Assembly: GCA_964495385.1 (NCBI GenBank)
Contig: CAZBVO010000008.1
Location: forward strand, 1 to 64,000
Direction of reading: 5' to 3'
Length of the DNA stretch: 64,000 nt
Origin: CAG-1138 sp964495385
GTDB lineage: Bacteria > Bacillota > Clostridia > Christensenellales > CAG-917
Shown: positions 16,252-24,840 of the stretch, one piece after another
Numbering within the stretch: position 1 is the first letter of the stretch
How the letters are laid out: the number at the start of each line of letters is the position of its first letter
The notes under the pieces: model-generated
Told to the model about the DNA's origin: nothing
Database searches by the model: none
Seen by the model: only the letters and a program-made list of their open reading frames with translations
Position numbers and translations under genes: made by a program

Positions 16252-16280
16252 TTTCCTTTTAAGGCTTGCGCTGTTATAAT
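16252..16280 (+). promoter_or_regulatory. Promoter of the two-component operon
   Basis: An extended -10, TGTTATAAT, with a weak -35 (TTTCCT) 17 bases upstream. GGGAG ahead of the response-regulator ATG is the ribosome site. Confidence 0.6.
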
Positions 16281-16311
16281 TAAGTAGAAACATATATGGG
16301 AGACTATAACT

Positions 16312-17001
16312 ATGCGCATCTTGCTTATCGAAGACGAAATCCAACTTTCAGACGCTCTTGTGGCTGTATTCAAAAAACAGCGTTACTCGGCCGACGCCGT
16401 TTACAACGGCGAAGAAGGCTTCGAATACGCCCGAACAGGAATTTACGACGTGATTTTGTTGGACGTCATGCTTCCGGGCATGGACGGCTTTACCCTGCTT
16501 AAACGGTTGAGAGATCTCAAAGTCAAAACTCCGGTAATCATGATGACGGCTCTCGGCGAAACCGAGGACAGAATCAAGGGCCTCGACTACGGCGCCGACG
16601 ACTATATTCCTAAACCTTTCGACACAAACGAGCTGCTGGCCCGCATCCGTGCCGTGGCAAGACGAAAAGACAGCGACCTCGTCGACGAGTACACCTTAAA
16701 ATTCGGCGACCTGGCGTTGGATTTGAAAGCCTATACACTCGCTTGCGGCGCAAACAGCATCAAGGTTTCCGTAAAAGAATACGAAATTTTGAAATATCTT
16801 ATGGAACATCCTCAATTCATCGCAACCCGAGACGACATGATAACAAAAATCTGGGGCTTCGACAGCGAACTCGAATCAAACAACATCGAGGTTTACATCA
16901 GTTTTATCCGCAAAAAATTGGCACACATCAAATCCAACGTCAACATAGTTACCGTACGCGGCGTTGGATATAAGCTGGAGGAAAAATGTTCAAAGATCTA
17001 A
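16312..17001 (+). CDS. OmpR/PhoB-type response regulator
   Basis: A two-domain DNA-binding regulator. The receiver domain has the acidic pocket IEDE (7-9), the phosphate acceptor D51 in ILLDVMLPGMDG, T79 in MMTA and K101 in DYIPKPF. The C-terminal winged helix (about 125-225) ends in the usual TVRGVGYKLEE. The histidine-kinase gene starts inside its last codons (16-base overlap), so the two form a pair. The target genes and the signal are not evident. Confidence 0.95.
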   Translation: MRILLIEDEIQLSDALVAVFKKQRYSADAVYNGEEGFEYARTGIYDVILLDVMLPGMDGFTLLKRLRDLKVKTPVIMMTALGETEDRIKGLDYGADDYIPKPFDTNELLARIRAVARRKDSDLVDEYTLKFGDLALDLKAYTLACGANSIKVSVKEYEILKYLMEHPQFIATRDDMITKIWGFDSELESNNIEVYISFIRKKLAHIKSNVNIVTVRGVGYKLEEKCSKI

Positions 17002-18233
17002 AACGAAAATTGATGGCGACGTTTGTCCTTACCGGCTTTTTGCTGATTGCCATGCTGTTTTCGGTTGTCTATTTGGTCAACTACTACAACACGCAGTTGC
17101 GCATAGACGATATGCTTGACAACGTTTTGGCCTCCGACATGAATCTGACGTCGGGAAGCGCCGTTCTTCCAAGCGGTTGCAGTGTCGTGGAAACTTTTTT
17201 CAGCGGCAAAGTTTACGGCGCAGGGCTGGACGATTATCCCGACGACGTTAAGGAGGAAATAGTCCGTTTTTCAACCGATCCCGACGAAGTCAAAAGCAAC
17301 GGAACCTTCAAAACGGGCAAATACAAATTCCGCTACAAACGGTCCACGGCGTTTCAGGGCGGCGGCGCACAACGGGTTGCCTTTTTCGACACTTCCTTTA
17401 CCGACGAACTCAGGCTTCACCTCGGAAACAATTTGATAATCATACTCATCTGTTCGATGGCAATAGTTTTGTTTGTATCCTTTAAACTGGCCGAACGTAT
17501 CGTTCAGCCGACGCAAAACGCTTGGCAAAAACAAACCGAACTGGTGGCCAACGCCAGCCACGAACTTAAAACGCCTATAGCAATCATAAACGCCAATGCC
17601 GGAGCTATGGCCAACGCTACCGATCCTGCCGACATACAAAAATGGATAAAGAACATTACCGATCAATCCGACCGCATGAGTGCGCTTATATCCGACATGG
17701 TGAAACTGGCAAAATACGAGGCAAACACGGCGGAAGTGCCGTTAGAGCACGTCAACGTTTCGGATTTGCTGGACGGATTGGGCCTTTCCTACGAAGCGAG
17801 CGCATTTGAAAAAAACATCGATTTCGAATGCGACGTCACTCCCGACATATCCATGCGCACAAACGGCAAAATGTTTGAGGAGCTGGCCTACATTTTGCTC
17901 GACAACGCCTTTAAGTACACAAACAAAGGCGGTAAAATTCAGCTTTTGCTGAAACAGGAGAAAAAACACTCGGTCGTATTTACCGTGCAAAACACCTGCA
18001 ACGGCATTTCCGAAGACGAACTTCCGAAAATTTTCGACCGCTTTTACAAGTGCGATTTGTCGCACGAAAACAGTGGAAAAAGTTTCGGACTCGGGCTGTC
18101 CATCGCAAAAACGATTGCCGACAAATTGGGCGGCGTTATATCGGCCGTATCCGACGGAAAAAGCTATTTGGCCATGAACGTTTCATTCCACGTTTCGTCC
18201 AAAGACGCAAAACAACCCGACAACAAGGAATAA
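16986..18233 (+). CDS. Sensor histidine kinase
   Basis: Membrane sensor with TM1 at about 11-33, an extracellular loop of ~110 residues with no recognised sensor fold, and TM2 at about 148-166. The H-box ASHELKTP carries the phosphorylated H192. The ATPase domain has the N-box LLDNAFKYTN, the F-box FDRFYKCD and the G-box SFGLGLSIAKTI. There is little room for a HAMP domain between TM2 and the H-box. It partners the overlapping response regulator. Confidence 0.95.
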   Translation: MFKDLKRKLMATFVLTGFLLIAMLFSVVYLVNYYNTQLRIDDMLDNVLASDMNLTSGSAVLPSGCSVVETFFSGKVYGAGLDDYPDDVKEEIVRFSTDPDEVKSNGTFKTGKYKFRYKRSTAFQGGGAQRVAFFDTSFTDELRLHLGNNLIIILICSMAIVLFVSFKLAERIVQPTQNAWQKQTELVANASHELKTPIAIINANAGAMANATDPADIQKWIKNITDQSDRMSALISDMVKLAKYEANTAEVPLEHVNVSDLLDGLGLSYEASAFEKNIDFECDVTPDISMRTNGKMFEELAYILLDNAFKYTNKGGKIQLLLKQEKKHSVVFTVQNTCNGISEDELPKIFDRFYKCDLSHENSGKSFGLGLSIAKTIADKLGGVISAVSDGKSYLAMNVSFHVSSKDAKQPDNKE

Positions 18234-18237
18234 TTTT

Positions 18238-18747
18238 ATGCCCGACCAAAACTTCAGAAAAGCATACCACAACTTCAAACCCGTTGCAGACAAAAACTCC
18301 GAAATTTTGTTTTTGGGCAGCATTCCGTCCGTCGAATCAAACCGTCAACAGTTTTTTTACATGCACAAAACCAACCGATTTTGGCCCGTGATGAGCGCCG
18401 TTTTCGGGGAAGATTTTTGCGGCATGGACAAATCTCAAAAAATCCAAACACTGCTCGAGAGGCATATCGCCCTGTACGATTCGATAGAAAGCTGCGACAT
18501 CCTCGCAAGCAGCGACAACAGCATCAAAAACCCCGTTCCGGCAGACATCCCTTCGATAGTTTCCGACAGCAAAATCAAACGTATTTTTTGCGTCGGCGCG
18601 GCAAGCAAAAAATATCTTTTGAAATTTCATCCGCAATACGCCGACACGGTTACTCTGCTTCCGTCGCCGTCGGCGGCAAATGCGGCCTTCTCGCTTGAGC
18701 GCTTGACCGAAATTTGGAAAGCGGAAATAACGCCTTATATAAAATAA
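18238..18747 (+). CDS. DNA-deoxyinosine (hypoxanthine) glycosylase
   Basis: Uracil-DNA-glycosylase superfamily enzyme, 169 residues, of the group that removes deaminated adenine (hypoxanthine) from DNA. Diagnostic motifs are LFLGSIPSVESNRQQFFYMHKTNRFW (about 22-48), a YDSIESCDILASSDNSIKNP segment near 80 and LLPSPSAAN near 140. It is the third gene of the two-component operon, with only 4 bases between it and the kinase. The link to the regulators may be only transcriptional. Confidence 0.88.
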   Translation: MPDQNFRKAYHNFKPVADKNSEILFLGSIPSVESNRQQFFYMHKTNRFWPVMSAVFGEDFCGMDKSQKIQTLLERHIALYDSIESCDILASSDNSIKNPVPADIPSIVSDSKIKRIFCVGAASKKYLLKFHPQYADTVTLLPSPSAANAAFSLERLTEIWKAEITPYIK

Positions 18748-18780
18748 AACAGACGCGTTTTGCGCCTGTTTTTTTATTTT
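18747..18780 (+). terminator. Terminator after the glycosylase gene
   Basis: AACAGACGCG and TGCGCCTGTT form a hairpin followed by a long T-run. It can also serve the convergent NYN gene. Confidence 0.8.
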
Positions 18781-18783
18781 TTC

Positions 18784-20298
18784 CTATTCTTCCGTCGGTT
18801 TTGTCGATTTTTTGGCACGAGGTTTTCGTGCGGTCGGTTTTTTGACCTTCGTTACGTCCTCGCCCTCGGTAGTTTTGACGGCGGTTTCAGACGAAGCGTC
18901 GGCAGGGATTGGCTCTGCTTCCGTCTGTTTTGCCGTTTCTTTTTTTGTCGCTCGCTTTTTCCGAGCGGTCTTTTTCTGTTCGTCCGCGGTCTTTTTCGGT
19001 GCAGAGTCATCCGTCGTTACGGCAGGTTCGGTAGGTTTAGGTTCCGCCTCGACCTCGACTTTATTGCCGTCGCTTTCTTTGTCCGAAGGGGTTTTTTCCG
19101 AAATCTTTTCGGCTACCGCTTTTTTAGACGTCCGTTTGGCACGCTTTTTGGCGGGTTTTTCGGCAGGTTCCGTACCCGTTTGGTCGGTTTTTACATCGGT
19201 TGTTTTGGTTTCAGGCACGGCGGTCGGCCCGGTCGAAGCCACTTCGTGCTTCTCTTTTGCCGCCGCTTCGACGGTCGGTTCAGCAACGGCTACGCTTACT
19301 TTTGACGGAACGTCGGCCAAACTGAACATATAATTTCCGTTTTCCAATCGGTGCTCTACGCCCGGGATGTTTTTGAAAAGTTCGACGATGTTCTTTTCGC
19401 CCACCTTGATTTTTTCGCATTCAGGATGCATCTTTCTAAGCAGGCTCAGCAGCTTTTGATAGCCGATTTCGTTGTCGTTGTTTTTATGCTTTGCGATAAT
19501 TTTTTTGACGTCGGCAATGACCTGTTCGTCATATTCTTTTCCGTCGGTTGCCGCTTTTTCGGCCGTAGAGGCGGCAGTTTCCAAAGGATTTGCGGCAGGT
19601 TTAAGATCATCGCGATCGGATGCTTTTTTGATAAGCATCGGGATGAAGTGTTCGGTTTTTGCGCTCTTTTGTTCAGGCTGCTTTTCTTGCGGCTTATTTT
19701 GAGGCTGATTCTTCGGTTTTGCGGTTTTTGGAGCAGGAGTTTCCGAAGCCTTTTCCTCCGGTTTGGCGGCCTTTTTAGGCGCAGGAGAAGCCTTTTGCGC
19801 CGTCGAACCGAATTTTTCGACCGCATATCCCAAATTGATGAATTCCGAAGCCGCTTTCACCGAATTCGGCGTGTGCGTCTCGCCCATGACGATAACGTGT
19901 TTTCCGCCCTCGGTAAGCCTTGTGCAAAGTCTGGTGAAATCGCCGTCCGAGCTGACTATGCAAAAAGTGTCCACTATGCCCTGATACATCAAATCCATGG
20001 CATCGATAACCAAATAGATGTCGCTGCTGTTTTTGCCGACGGTGTTTTGCGACTGCTGCATAGGCACGATGCCTTTTGCCGCCAAAATACCGTACCAGCC
20101 GTTCAGAACTTCCCACAGGTTGTAACTGTCCTGTCCCTGTTTTTTAAGCGGTTTCAGTTGCGATTTGGTCCAATCGGCATAAGCTCTTTTTACGATAACT
20201 CTGCCTCTTGACGCAAGCTCGCTCAAAATTTTGTCGATATACCTGCTTTCGATGTTTTCAGCATCGATAAGCAACGCTATATTGTTGATTTTTTCCAT
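18784..20298 (-). CDS. NYN-domain and LOTUS protein with basic tail
   Basis: 504 residues in three parts. Residues ~5-165 form a NYN (PIN-like) nuclease domain: ALLIDAENI, then DIYLVIDAMDLMY and CIVSSDGDFTRL supply the acidic site. Residues ~255-335 look like an OST-HTH/LOTUS RNA-binding domain (IGYQKLLSLLRKMHP...NIVELFKNIPGVEHR). The linker between them and the last ~165 residues are low-complexity, rich in Lys, Ala, Thr, Pro and Glu, like a histone H1 tail. NYN-LOTUS proteins are predicted RNA-processing nucleases; targets are unknown. A TTTACT-TATAAT promoter lies upstream at about 20350-20380. Confidence 0.85.
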   Translation of the reverse strand: MEKINNIALLIDAENIESRYIDKILSELASRGRVIVKRAYADWTKSQLKPLKKQGQDSYNLWEVLNGWYGILAAKGIVPMQQSQNTVGKNSSDIYLVIDAMDLMYQGIVDTFCIVSSDGDFTRLCTRLTEGGKHVIVMGETHTPNSVKAASEFINLGYAVEKFGSTAQKASPAPKKAAKPEEKASETPAPKTAKPKNQPQNKPQEKQPEQKSAKTEHFIPMLIKKASDRDDLKPAANPLETAASTAEKAATDGKEYDEQVIADVKKIIAKHKNNDNEIGYQKLLSLLRKMHPECEKIKVGEKNIVELFKNIPGVEHRLENGNYMFSLADVPSKVSVAVAEPTVEAAAKEKHEVASTGPTAVPETKTTDVKTDQTGTEPAEKPAKKRAKRTSKKAVAEKISEKTPSDKESDGNKVEVEAEPKPTEPAVTTDDSAPKKTADEQKKTARKKRATKKETAKQTEAEPIPADASSETAVKTTEGEDVTKVKKPTARKPRAKKSTKPTEE

Positions 20299-20383
20299 AT
20301 ATTCTCCGTTTTTCGTGTCAAAAATCTTATAAATTAACTATAAGTCAGGTTGATTATAACACAATCGGCGCACATAAGTAAAC

Positions 20384-20413
20384 AAAAAAGCCACCTGTTT
20401 TAGGGTGGCTTTT
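20384..20413 (-). terminator. Terminator of the NfeD-FloA operon
   Basis: GCCACC and GGTGGC form the stem, followed by TTTTTTG on the minus strand, about 30 bases after the last gene. Confidence 0.75.
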
Positions 20414-20445
20414 AGGGTTTTTTGGCGATTTTTCGCCTTGAACGG

Positions 20446-21003
20446 TTATTTTTTGAATTTAGGTTTTTGTATAACCTCGCCGAAAACCATCATCGCTTGC
20501 AACGGTGTGAGTTCGTATTCGAGGTCGATATCCGCGTCGTCATCGTCGGTTTCGACAAAGCGCACGTTGCGGAGTTCGTCGCACCCCTCGGCATTTTCGA
20601 CAGGCAAACTGCCCGACGTCGGAACGTATTCGACTTGAGTGTTTTTTGTTTTGCTCGGATGGTGATGGTGATCTTCCCGTGAAGTTTTTTCCAACTCCGC
20701 TTCGATCACCGTCTTTTTTCCGACGTTTGCCAAAACCTCTTGTCTGCGTTTTTGAACGCCGTCGTACCACTCCTCTGCGGTCATGCCGGATTTTGAGGCA
20801 GATGTCCGTTGCCTTTCGGCATCGTTTGCGGCCCTGTTATAATTTTCGTCAACCGCCTTTTTGGCGTTTTCCGATGCGGTGCGCACGCCTTCTTTTACCT
20901 TTTTCATGATAGGCACAAACACCGCGAAGAATATAACAAACGGTACGACCGACATTATCCCCTCGATAAATTCAAATATTTCGCTTCCAATCAATTTGCC
21001 CAT
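20446..21003 (-). CDS. Unknown membrane-anchored protein of floA operon
   Basis: 185 residues with no family recognised. One hydrophobic helix (about 13-35) is followed by a helical charged stretch with VRTASENAKKAVDENYNRAANDAERQR, a HHHH cluster near 115, an acidic run ETDDDDADIDLEYE and a conserved-looking end LTPLQAMMVFGEVIQKP. It lies 27 bases after floA and shares its terminator, so it may be a flotillin-raft partner. That is inference from position alone. Confidence 0.7.
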   Translation of the reverse strand: MGKLIGSEIFEFIEGIMSVVPFVIFFAVFVPIMKKVKEGVRTASENAKKAVDENYNRAANDAERQRTSASKSGMTAEEWYDGVQKRRQEVLANVGKKTVIEAELEKTSREDHHHHPSKTKNTQVEYVPTSGSLPVENAEGCDELRNVRFVETDDDDADIDLEYELTPLQAMMVFGEVIQKPKFKK

Positions 21004-21030
21004 AATAAGGTTTTATCTGTTCAAAAACCG

Positions 21031-22035
21031 CTATTTAGACGGCTTTTCTGCTTTTTTATCGGCACCGCTTATAGCGTTACGCATACCGGTGTCGGCAATT
21101 ACGTTCTGCATATTGTAGTAGTCCATAACGCCCATGTTGCCGCTTCTTAAAGCGTCCGCAAGCGCAAGAGGAACTTCCGCTTCGGCCTTGACGACTTCCG
21201 CTTTCATTTCCTGAACCTTTGCCTTCATTTCCTGTTCCTGAGCAACGGCCAGTGCCCTTCTTTCCTCTGCTTTTGCCTGAGCTATACGCTTGTCTGCTTC
21301 GGCCTGATCCATCTGCAATTGAGCACCGATGTTTCTGCCTACGTCGACGTCGGCGATGTCGATTGACAAAATTTCAAACGCCGTGCCGGAATCCAAGCCC
21401 TTTGCCAACACCGTTTTCGAGATGCTGTCCGGGTTTTCCAAAACGTCTTTGTGGGATGCCGACGAACCTACGGTGGTTACGATACCTTCACCGATACGGG
21501 CGATAATTGTGTCCTCGCCTGCGCCACCCACCAATCTGCTGATGTTTGCGCGAACGGTAACCCGAGCTTTTGCCCTCAATTCGATACCGTCTTTTGCGAT
21601 TGCGGCGATAACAGGGGTTTCAATGACTTTAGGGTTTACCGAAACTTTGACCGCATTCAAAACGTCACGGCCGGCAAGGTCGATGGCTTTTGCCGTTCCG
21701 AGCGAAAGTTCGATGTTTGCGCTGTGCGCGCTGATGAGTGCATTGACTACTTTCAGCACGTCACCGCCTGCCTGATAGTGCGTTTCGAGTTCGGCTATGT
21801 CGATGTTCAAGCCTGCTTTCGTTGCCGAAATGTAAGCCTCGACAACCATTCTGACTTTGATTTTTCTCAGTTTCATACCGATAAGACGTCCCATCGATAC
21901 CCTTGCGCCCGAAACGACGGTAAGGAACCACAAAGACACCGGCACCAGCGAGAAGAATATCGCCAGCAACACTACGACCACAGCAACGATGCCTATAACC
22001 AGTCCCGTGCTGACTGCCAAAATTGTATTGATCAT
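21031..22035 (-). CDS. floA: Flotillin-like protein FloA
   Basis: Scaffold protein of bacterial functional membrane microdomains. The N-terminal hydrophobic hairpin (about 5-42) inserts in the membrane. The PHB/SPFH-like region follows (GAGEDTIIARIGEGIVTTVGSS is highly typical), and the C-terminal helix (~235-300) is rich in Glu, Ala and Lys with QMDQAEADKRIAQAKAEERRA. The size, 334 residues, is right. The NfeD gene directly upstream is the standard operon partner. Confidence 0.95.
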   Translation of the reverse strand: MINTILAVSTGLVIGIVAVVVVLLAIFFSLVPVSLWFLTVVSGARVSMGRLIGMKLRKIKVRMVVEAYISATKAGLNIDIAELETHYQAGGDVLKVVNALISAHSANIELSLGTAKAIDLAGRDVLNAVKVSVNPKVIETPVIAAIAKDGIELRAKARVTVRANISRLVGGAGEDTIIARIGEGIVTTVGSSASHKDVLENPDSISKTVLAKGLDSGTAFEILSIDIADVDVGRNIGAQLQMDQAEADKRIAQAKAEERRALAVAQEQEMKAKVQEMKAEVVKAEAEVPLALADALRSGNMGVMDYYNMQNVIADTGMRNAISGADKKAEKPSK

Positions 22036-22050
22036 ATTTTTATCCTCCGA

Positions 22051-22572
22051 TTAAATTTTTCTTATTTTTATTGTTCCGCCCTTTGCGGAAACCACCCTGA
22101 CCGGGCAATCACGCTCGACAAATCCCTCTTCCGACGTTACGTCGAACACGTTGTCGCCTATGCGTGCTTTTCCGACGGGACGAAGTTCGGTAAGCGTCGT
22201 CCCTTCCTGCCCCACAAGCGAGCTGTGGTCGGGAGTGCCTTCGGTGACTCCGTCGGGAACGGCCGTTGTTTTTTCAACCAATGCCGTCCGACTTATCCAG
22301 CCTCTTTTGACGGAATAGGCCATCAACAAAAATGCCAACAGCAGCACCGCAATCTCCAACAGTAGCAGCAAAAAGAACTGTTTTATCGGATTTCCGGAAC
22401 TGTGTGTTACGGCAAGTATCATTCCCAAAAGCGTAAAAACTATGCCGCTTATCCCGAAAACTCCGAAGCCCGGGCAGAAAATTTCGATTATAGACAGAAG
22501 CATCCCGACGCCGAGACAGACGGCCGCCACCACACCCATATCCGAAAATAAAATTTGTAATTCGGTCAACAT
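22051..22572 (-). CDS. NfeD-family membrane protein
   Basis: 173 residues: three membrane helices in the first ~95 residues, then an OB-fold domain (about 115-170: GQEGTTLTELRPVGKARIGDNVFDVTSEEGFVERDCPVRVV). This is the short NfeD form without the ClpP-like protease domain, typical partner of FloA. The start MLTELQ has AAAGGAGG before it; a longer frame runs into the promoter and was rejected. Confidence 0.9.
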   Translation of the reverse strand: MLTELQILFSDMGVVAAVCLGVGMLLSIIEIFCPGFGVFGISGIVFTLLGMILAVTHSSGNPIKQFFLLLLLEIAVLLLAFLLMAYSVKRGWISRTALVEKTTAVPDGVTEGTPDHSSLVGQEGTTLTELRPVGKARIGDNVFDVTSEEGFVERDCPVRVVSAKGGTIKIRKI

Positions 22573-22599
22573 TTTTACCTCCTTTGTTTTGATGATTAC

Positions 22600-22629
22600 A
22601 TTGTAGCATATTCCAAAAAGCAAAGTCAA
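22600..22629 (-). promoter_or_regulatory. Promoter of the nfeD-floA operon
   Basis: TTGACT and TACAAT with an 18-base spacer, shortly before the ribosome site. Confidence 0.65.
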
Positions 22630-22709
22630 TATAAGTTTATTTAAGTTTTACATAAGTCTTGATAGTTTTGCCGAAGTCTTGCAAAATTTGCAAACTTTTT
22701 TATCATACG

Positions 22710-22740
22710 AAAAAACGGATTGCCAAAGGCAATCCGTAAT
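22710..22740 (-). terminator. Terminator after the NYN-like gene
   Basis: ACGGATTGCC and GGCAATCCGT around AAA, with TTTTTT on the minus strand. Confidence 0.85.
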
Positions 22741-22753
22741 CCGTTTTGAAAGA

Positions 22754-23266
22754 CTATTTAAGCAATGCGGTGAGCTGAGCGAGCAAGTCGTCATCATCGT
22801 CGGTAGCAACCTTTTTAGCTTTAGGAGCGGTGTGCTCTGCAGCGAAAACGGCGTTTTCGAGAACGATGGTTTTGTTGCAAAGTGCGCTGTTGAGGTCAGG
22901 TTTTGCAACGCCGGCGTAAACTTCAATGCCGCGAGTCTTCAAATAACTGATGAGAGGCTTGATGTCGCCGTTTCCGTAAAGAATGTAGAAAGCGTCGATG
23001 TGGCCGGTCTGCGCAAGGCTTACAGCGTCGATAACCTGTCTGAGGTCGAGTTTGCCTTTACGTTTGCGCGGAAGGCTGGACAAAGCGTCATAGTTGTTGT
23101 TCTGAATGAATTCAGCATAGTCTTTGGTACGTTTTGCAGAGTAACCGTAGAATTTGATACCTGCGATTTCGCCCATTTTTGCAACTTCTTTGAGGGATTT
23201 TTCAAAAGAGTCGAACGGGATTCTCACACTTTCGATATCCGCCAAAACAACGATTTTTTTAGCCAT
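22754..23266 (-). CDS. Small NYN-like protein
   Basis: 170 residues. The start KIVVLADIESVRIP, the middle LDLRQVIDAVSLA and FYILYGNGDIKPLISYLKTRGIEVYAG follow the NYN/PIN strand order. The usual aspartates are seen at the first strand (D9) and in the LDLRQVIDA helix, while the third acidic position is GNGD rather than SSDGD. The tail is acidic (DDDDD) with a final amphipathic helix LLAQLTALLK. Possibly an RNase, or an inactive RNA-binding relative. It follows the OGG gene after ~30 bases and has a GGAGG ribosome site. Confidence 0.7.
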   Translation of the reverse strand: MAKKIVVLADIESVRIPFDSFEKSLKEVAKMGEIAGIKFYGYSAKRTKDYAEFIQNNNYDALSSLPRKRKGKLDLRQVIDAVSLAQTGHIDAFYILYGNGDIKPLISYLKTRGIEVYAGVAKPDLNSALCNKTIVLENAVFAAEHTAPKAKKVATDDDDDLLAQLTALLK

Positions 23267-23294
23267 AGTAGTTCCTCCAAATTAAATTCGTTTT

Positions 23295-24119
23295 TTATTG
23301 TTCTCGTTTATAATAAAACAAGTATTGTTGCGCATAACCCGACAAATCGCCAAACCTTTCCAAAAGCATTTCGGCCATGATTTTTGGGGTGGTTTCATAC
23401 CCGAACAAATCCAAAAACACTTTTTTTATCCAAGTGTCAACGGGAAACGTGTCGGTTTTGTGATAAGCGAACAGCAAGACGCAATCGCACACCTTCGGCC
23501 CGACGCCCGTCAGGCGGGAAAGATATTTTCTGGCTTCGTCGGTGGACATACCGTAAACCTTTTCCAGGTCGAATCCGTCCGCCACGGCCCTTGCGGTTTT
23601 TGCGAGATAGGAAGCCCTGTAGCCCGCACCGATTTTTTTGAAGAAATCTTCGCCCGCAGACGCCAATTTCTCCACTGTCGGAAAAGCATAGTATCCGTCC
23701 ATCCTCTCGCCCAGCCCTTCACACAGCCTTTCGATGATGATTTTTATGCGAGGGATGTTGTTGTTTGCGCTTATAATGAACGAAAACAGCGTTTCAAGCG
23801 GATCCTGATTCAAAATTCTTATGCCTTTGCCGTATTGAGCTTGTGCAGGAATTAGGCCTTTATCGCTTAATTCTGACACTATTATACCATAGTTTCGGCG
23901 TAAATCAAAGTATTTTTCAAAAAAATATTCCGAATTTGTAAGAATTATTACGTTATTTCCCTCTTTTTTGACCTCGGCCGTCGCATTTTTGGCAAAAACA
24001 CGGTAGCCGTCGGCGGTTTTGAGGTATCTGAAAAGCTGTCCGCACTCGATTGTTTGTGTCGGATCGAAAAATTCGGCGTCAAAAACCGTTATTTTCCCGT
24101 TTTCTATCTTGTAATCCAT
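23295..24119 (-). CDS. OGG1-type 8-oxoguanine DNA glycosylase
   Basis: Bifunctional base-excision repair enzyme. The N-terminal ~110 residues match the OGG N-terminal domain (TIECGQLFRYLKTADGYRVFA). The helix-hairpin-helix LSRLTGVGPKVCDCVLLFAYHKTDTFPVDTW carries the catalytic Lys in GPKV and Asp in PVDTW. At 274 residues it is normal for bacterial OGG1 homologues. The start MDYKIENG has a weak GAGAAAAA before it; an upstream ATG would add eight basic residues and is less likely. Confidence 0.9.
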   Translation of the reverse strand: MDYKIENGKITVFDAEFFDPTQTIECGQLFRYLKTADGYRVFAKNATAEVKKEGNNVIILTNSEYFFEKYFDLRRNYGIIVSELSDKGLIPAQAQYGKGIRILNQDPLETLFSFIISANNNIPRIKIIIERLCEGLGERMDGYYAFPTVEKLASAGEDFFKKIGAGYRASYLAKTARAVADGFDLEKVYGMSTDEARKYLSRLTGVGPKVCDCVLLFAYHKTDTFPVDTWIKKVFLDLFGYETTPKIMAEMLLERFGDLSGYAQQYLFYYKREQ

Positions 24120-24158
24120 AATTTTTCTCGCGCGCGTGCGCATGCGTACAAATATAAT

Positions 24159-24184
24159 AAAAGGTCGCCGTGCGGCAACCTTTA
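24159..24184 (-). terminator. Probable terminator after rpmA
   Basis: AAAGGTTGCCG and CGGCGACCTTT form a strong stem with G-T pairs on the minus strand. The T-run is interrupted (TTTTATTATATTT). Confidence 0.55.
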
Positions 24185-24220
24185 ATTCAAATGATGGCTT
24201 CGAACAATCGAAGCATGTTG

Positions 24221-24505
24221 TTATTCGGCGTCTACCGGGTAAACGCTGACTCTTCTGTCTTTCTTGCCCTTTCTTTCAAAACGTACGGTGCCGTCTACCA
24301 ACGCAAACAAAGTGTCGTCGGAGCCGATGCCTACATTGATCCCCGGATGCATAGCCGTGCCGCGTTGACGAACCAAAATGTTGCCGGCCTTTGCGAATTG
24401 ACCGTCAGCCTTTTTGGCTCCCAAACGTTTGGACGCGCTGTCGCGACCGTTGTGGGAACTACCGGTACCTTTTTTATGAGCGAAAAGTTGAATTTTAATA
24501 AACAT
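24221..24505 (-). CDS. rpmA: 50S ribosomal protein L27
   Basis: 94 residues. The N-terminal extension MFIKIQLFA precedes HKKGTGSSHNGRDS. In Bacillota this leader is removed by the protease Prp so that the N-terminus can reach the peptidyl-transferase centre; the IQLFA|HKKG junction is the known cleavage pattern. The prp gene lies immediately upstream. No obvious pseudosite is present elsewhere. Confidence 0.97.
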   Translation of the reverse strand: MFIKIQLFAHKKGTGSSHNGRDSASKRLGAKKADGQFAKAGNILVRQRGTAMHPGINVGIGSDDTLFALVDGTVRFERKGKKDRRVSVYPVDAE

Positions 24506-24835
24506 TTACTTTACCTCCAAATTGATGAAATCGGAAAAACCTTCATAGAGGTCGGACACTCCCAAAAACAATGTGGAAAGTATAACGTCGGCGTCGTGAG
24601 CCTGTCGGTCCGAAAGTTTTGCCGGAAGAACCATTTTCAGGTAGCCTTCCTCTTCCCTTACCGTGTACTCGACGTTGATGCCGGCCACTCTCATCAGGCC
24701 CAAAACGGCCGTCTGAACGATGCTGGACAGAGCTGCGCAGACGATATCTTCGCCTTCAACCCCGTAGCCTGTGTGCCCGTCGCACTCGACGCTTACGATT
24801 CTGTTGTCCGATTTTCCGAATTTAACGGTTGTCAT
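24506..24835 (-). CDS. prp: Ribosomal-processing cysteine protease Prp
   Basis: Removes the N-terminal extension of L27. The catalytic His is in CDGHTGYG (H21) and Cys in DIVCAALSSIVQTA (C33). 109 residues is the family size. It lies between rplU and rpmA, the universal arrangement in Bacillota, and its stop codon abuts the rpmA start. Confidence 0.95.
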   Translation of the reverse strand: MTTVKFGKSDNRIVSVECDGHTGYGVEGEDIVCAALSSIVQTAVLGLMRVAGINVEYTVREEEGYLKMVLPAKLSDRQAHDADVILSTLFLGVSDLYEGFSDFINLEVK

Positions 24836-24840
24836 TTTGA

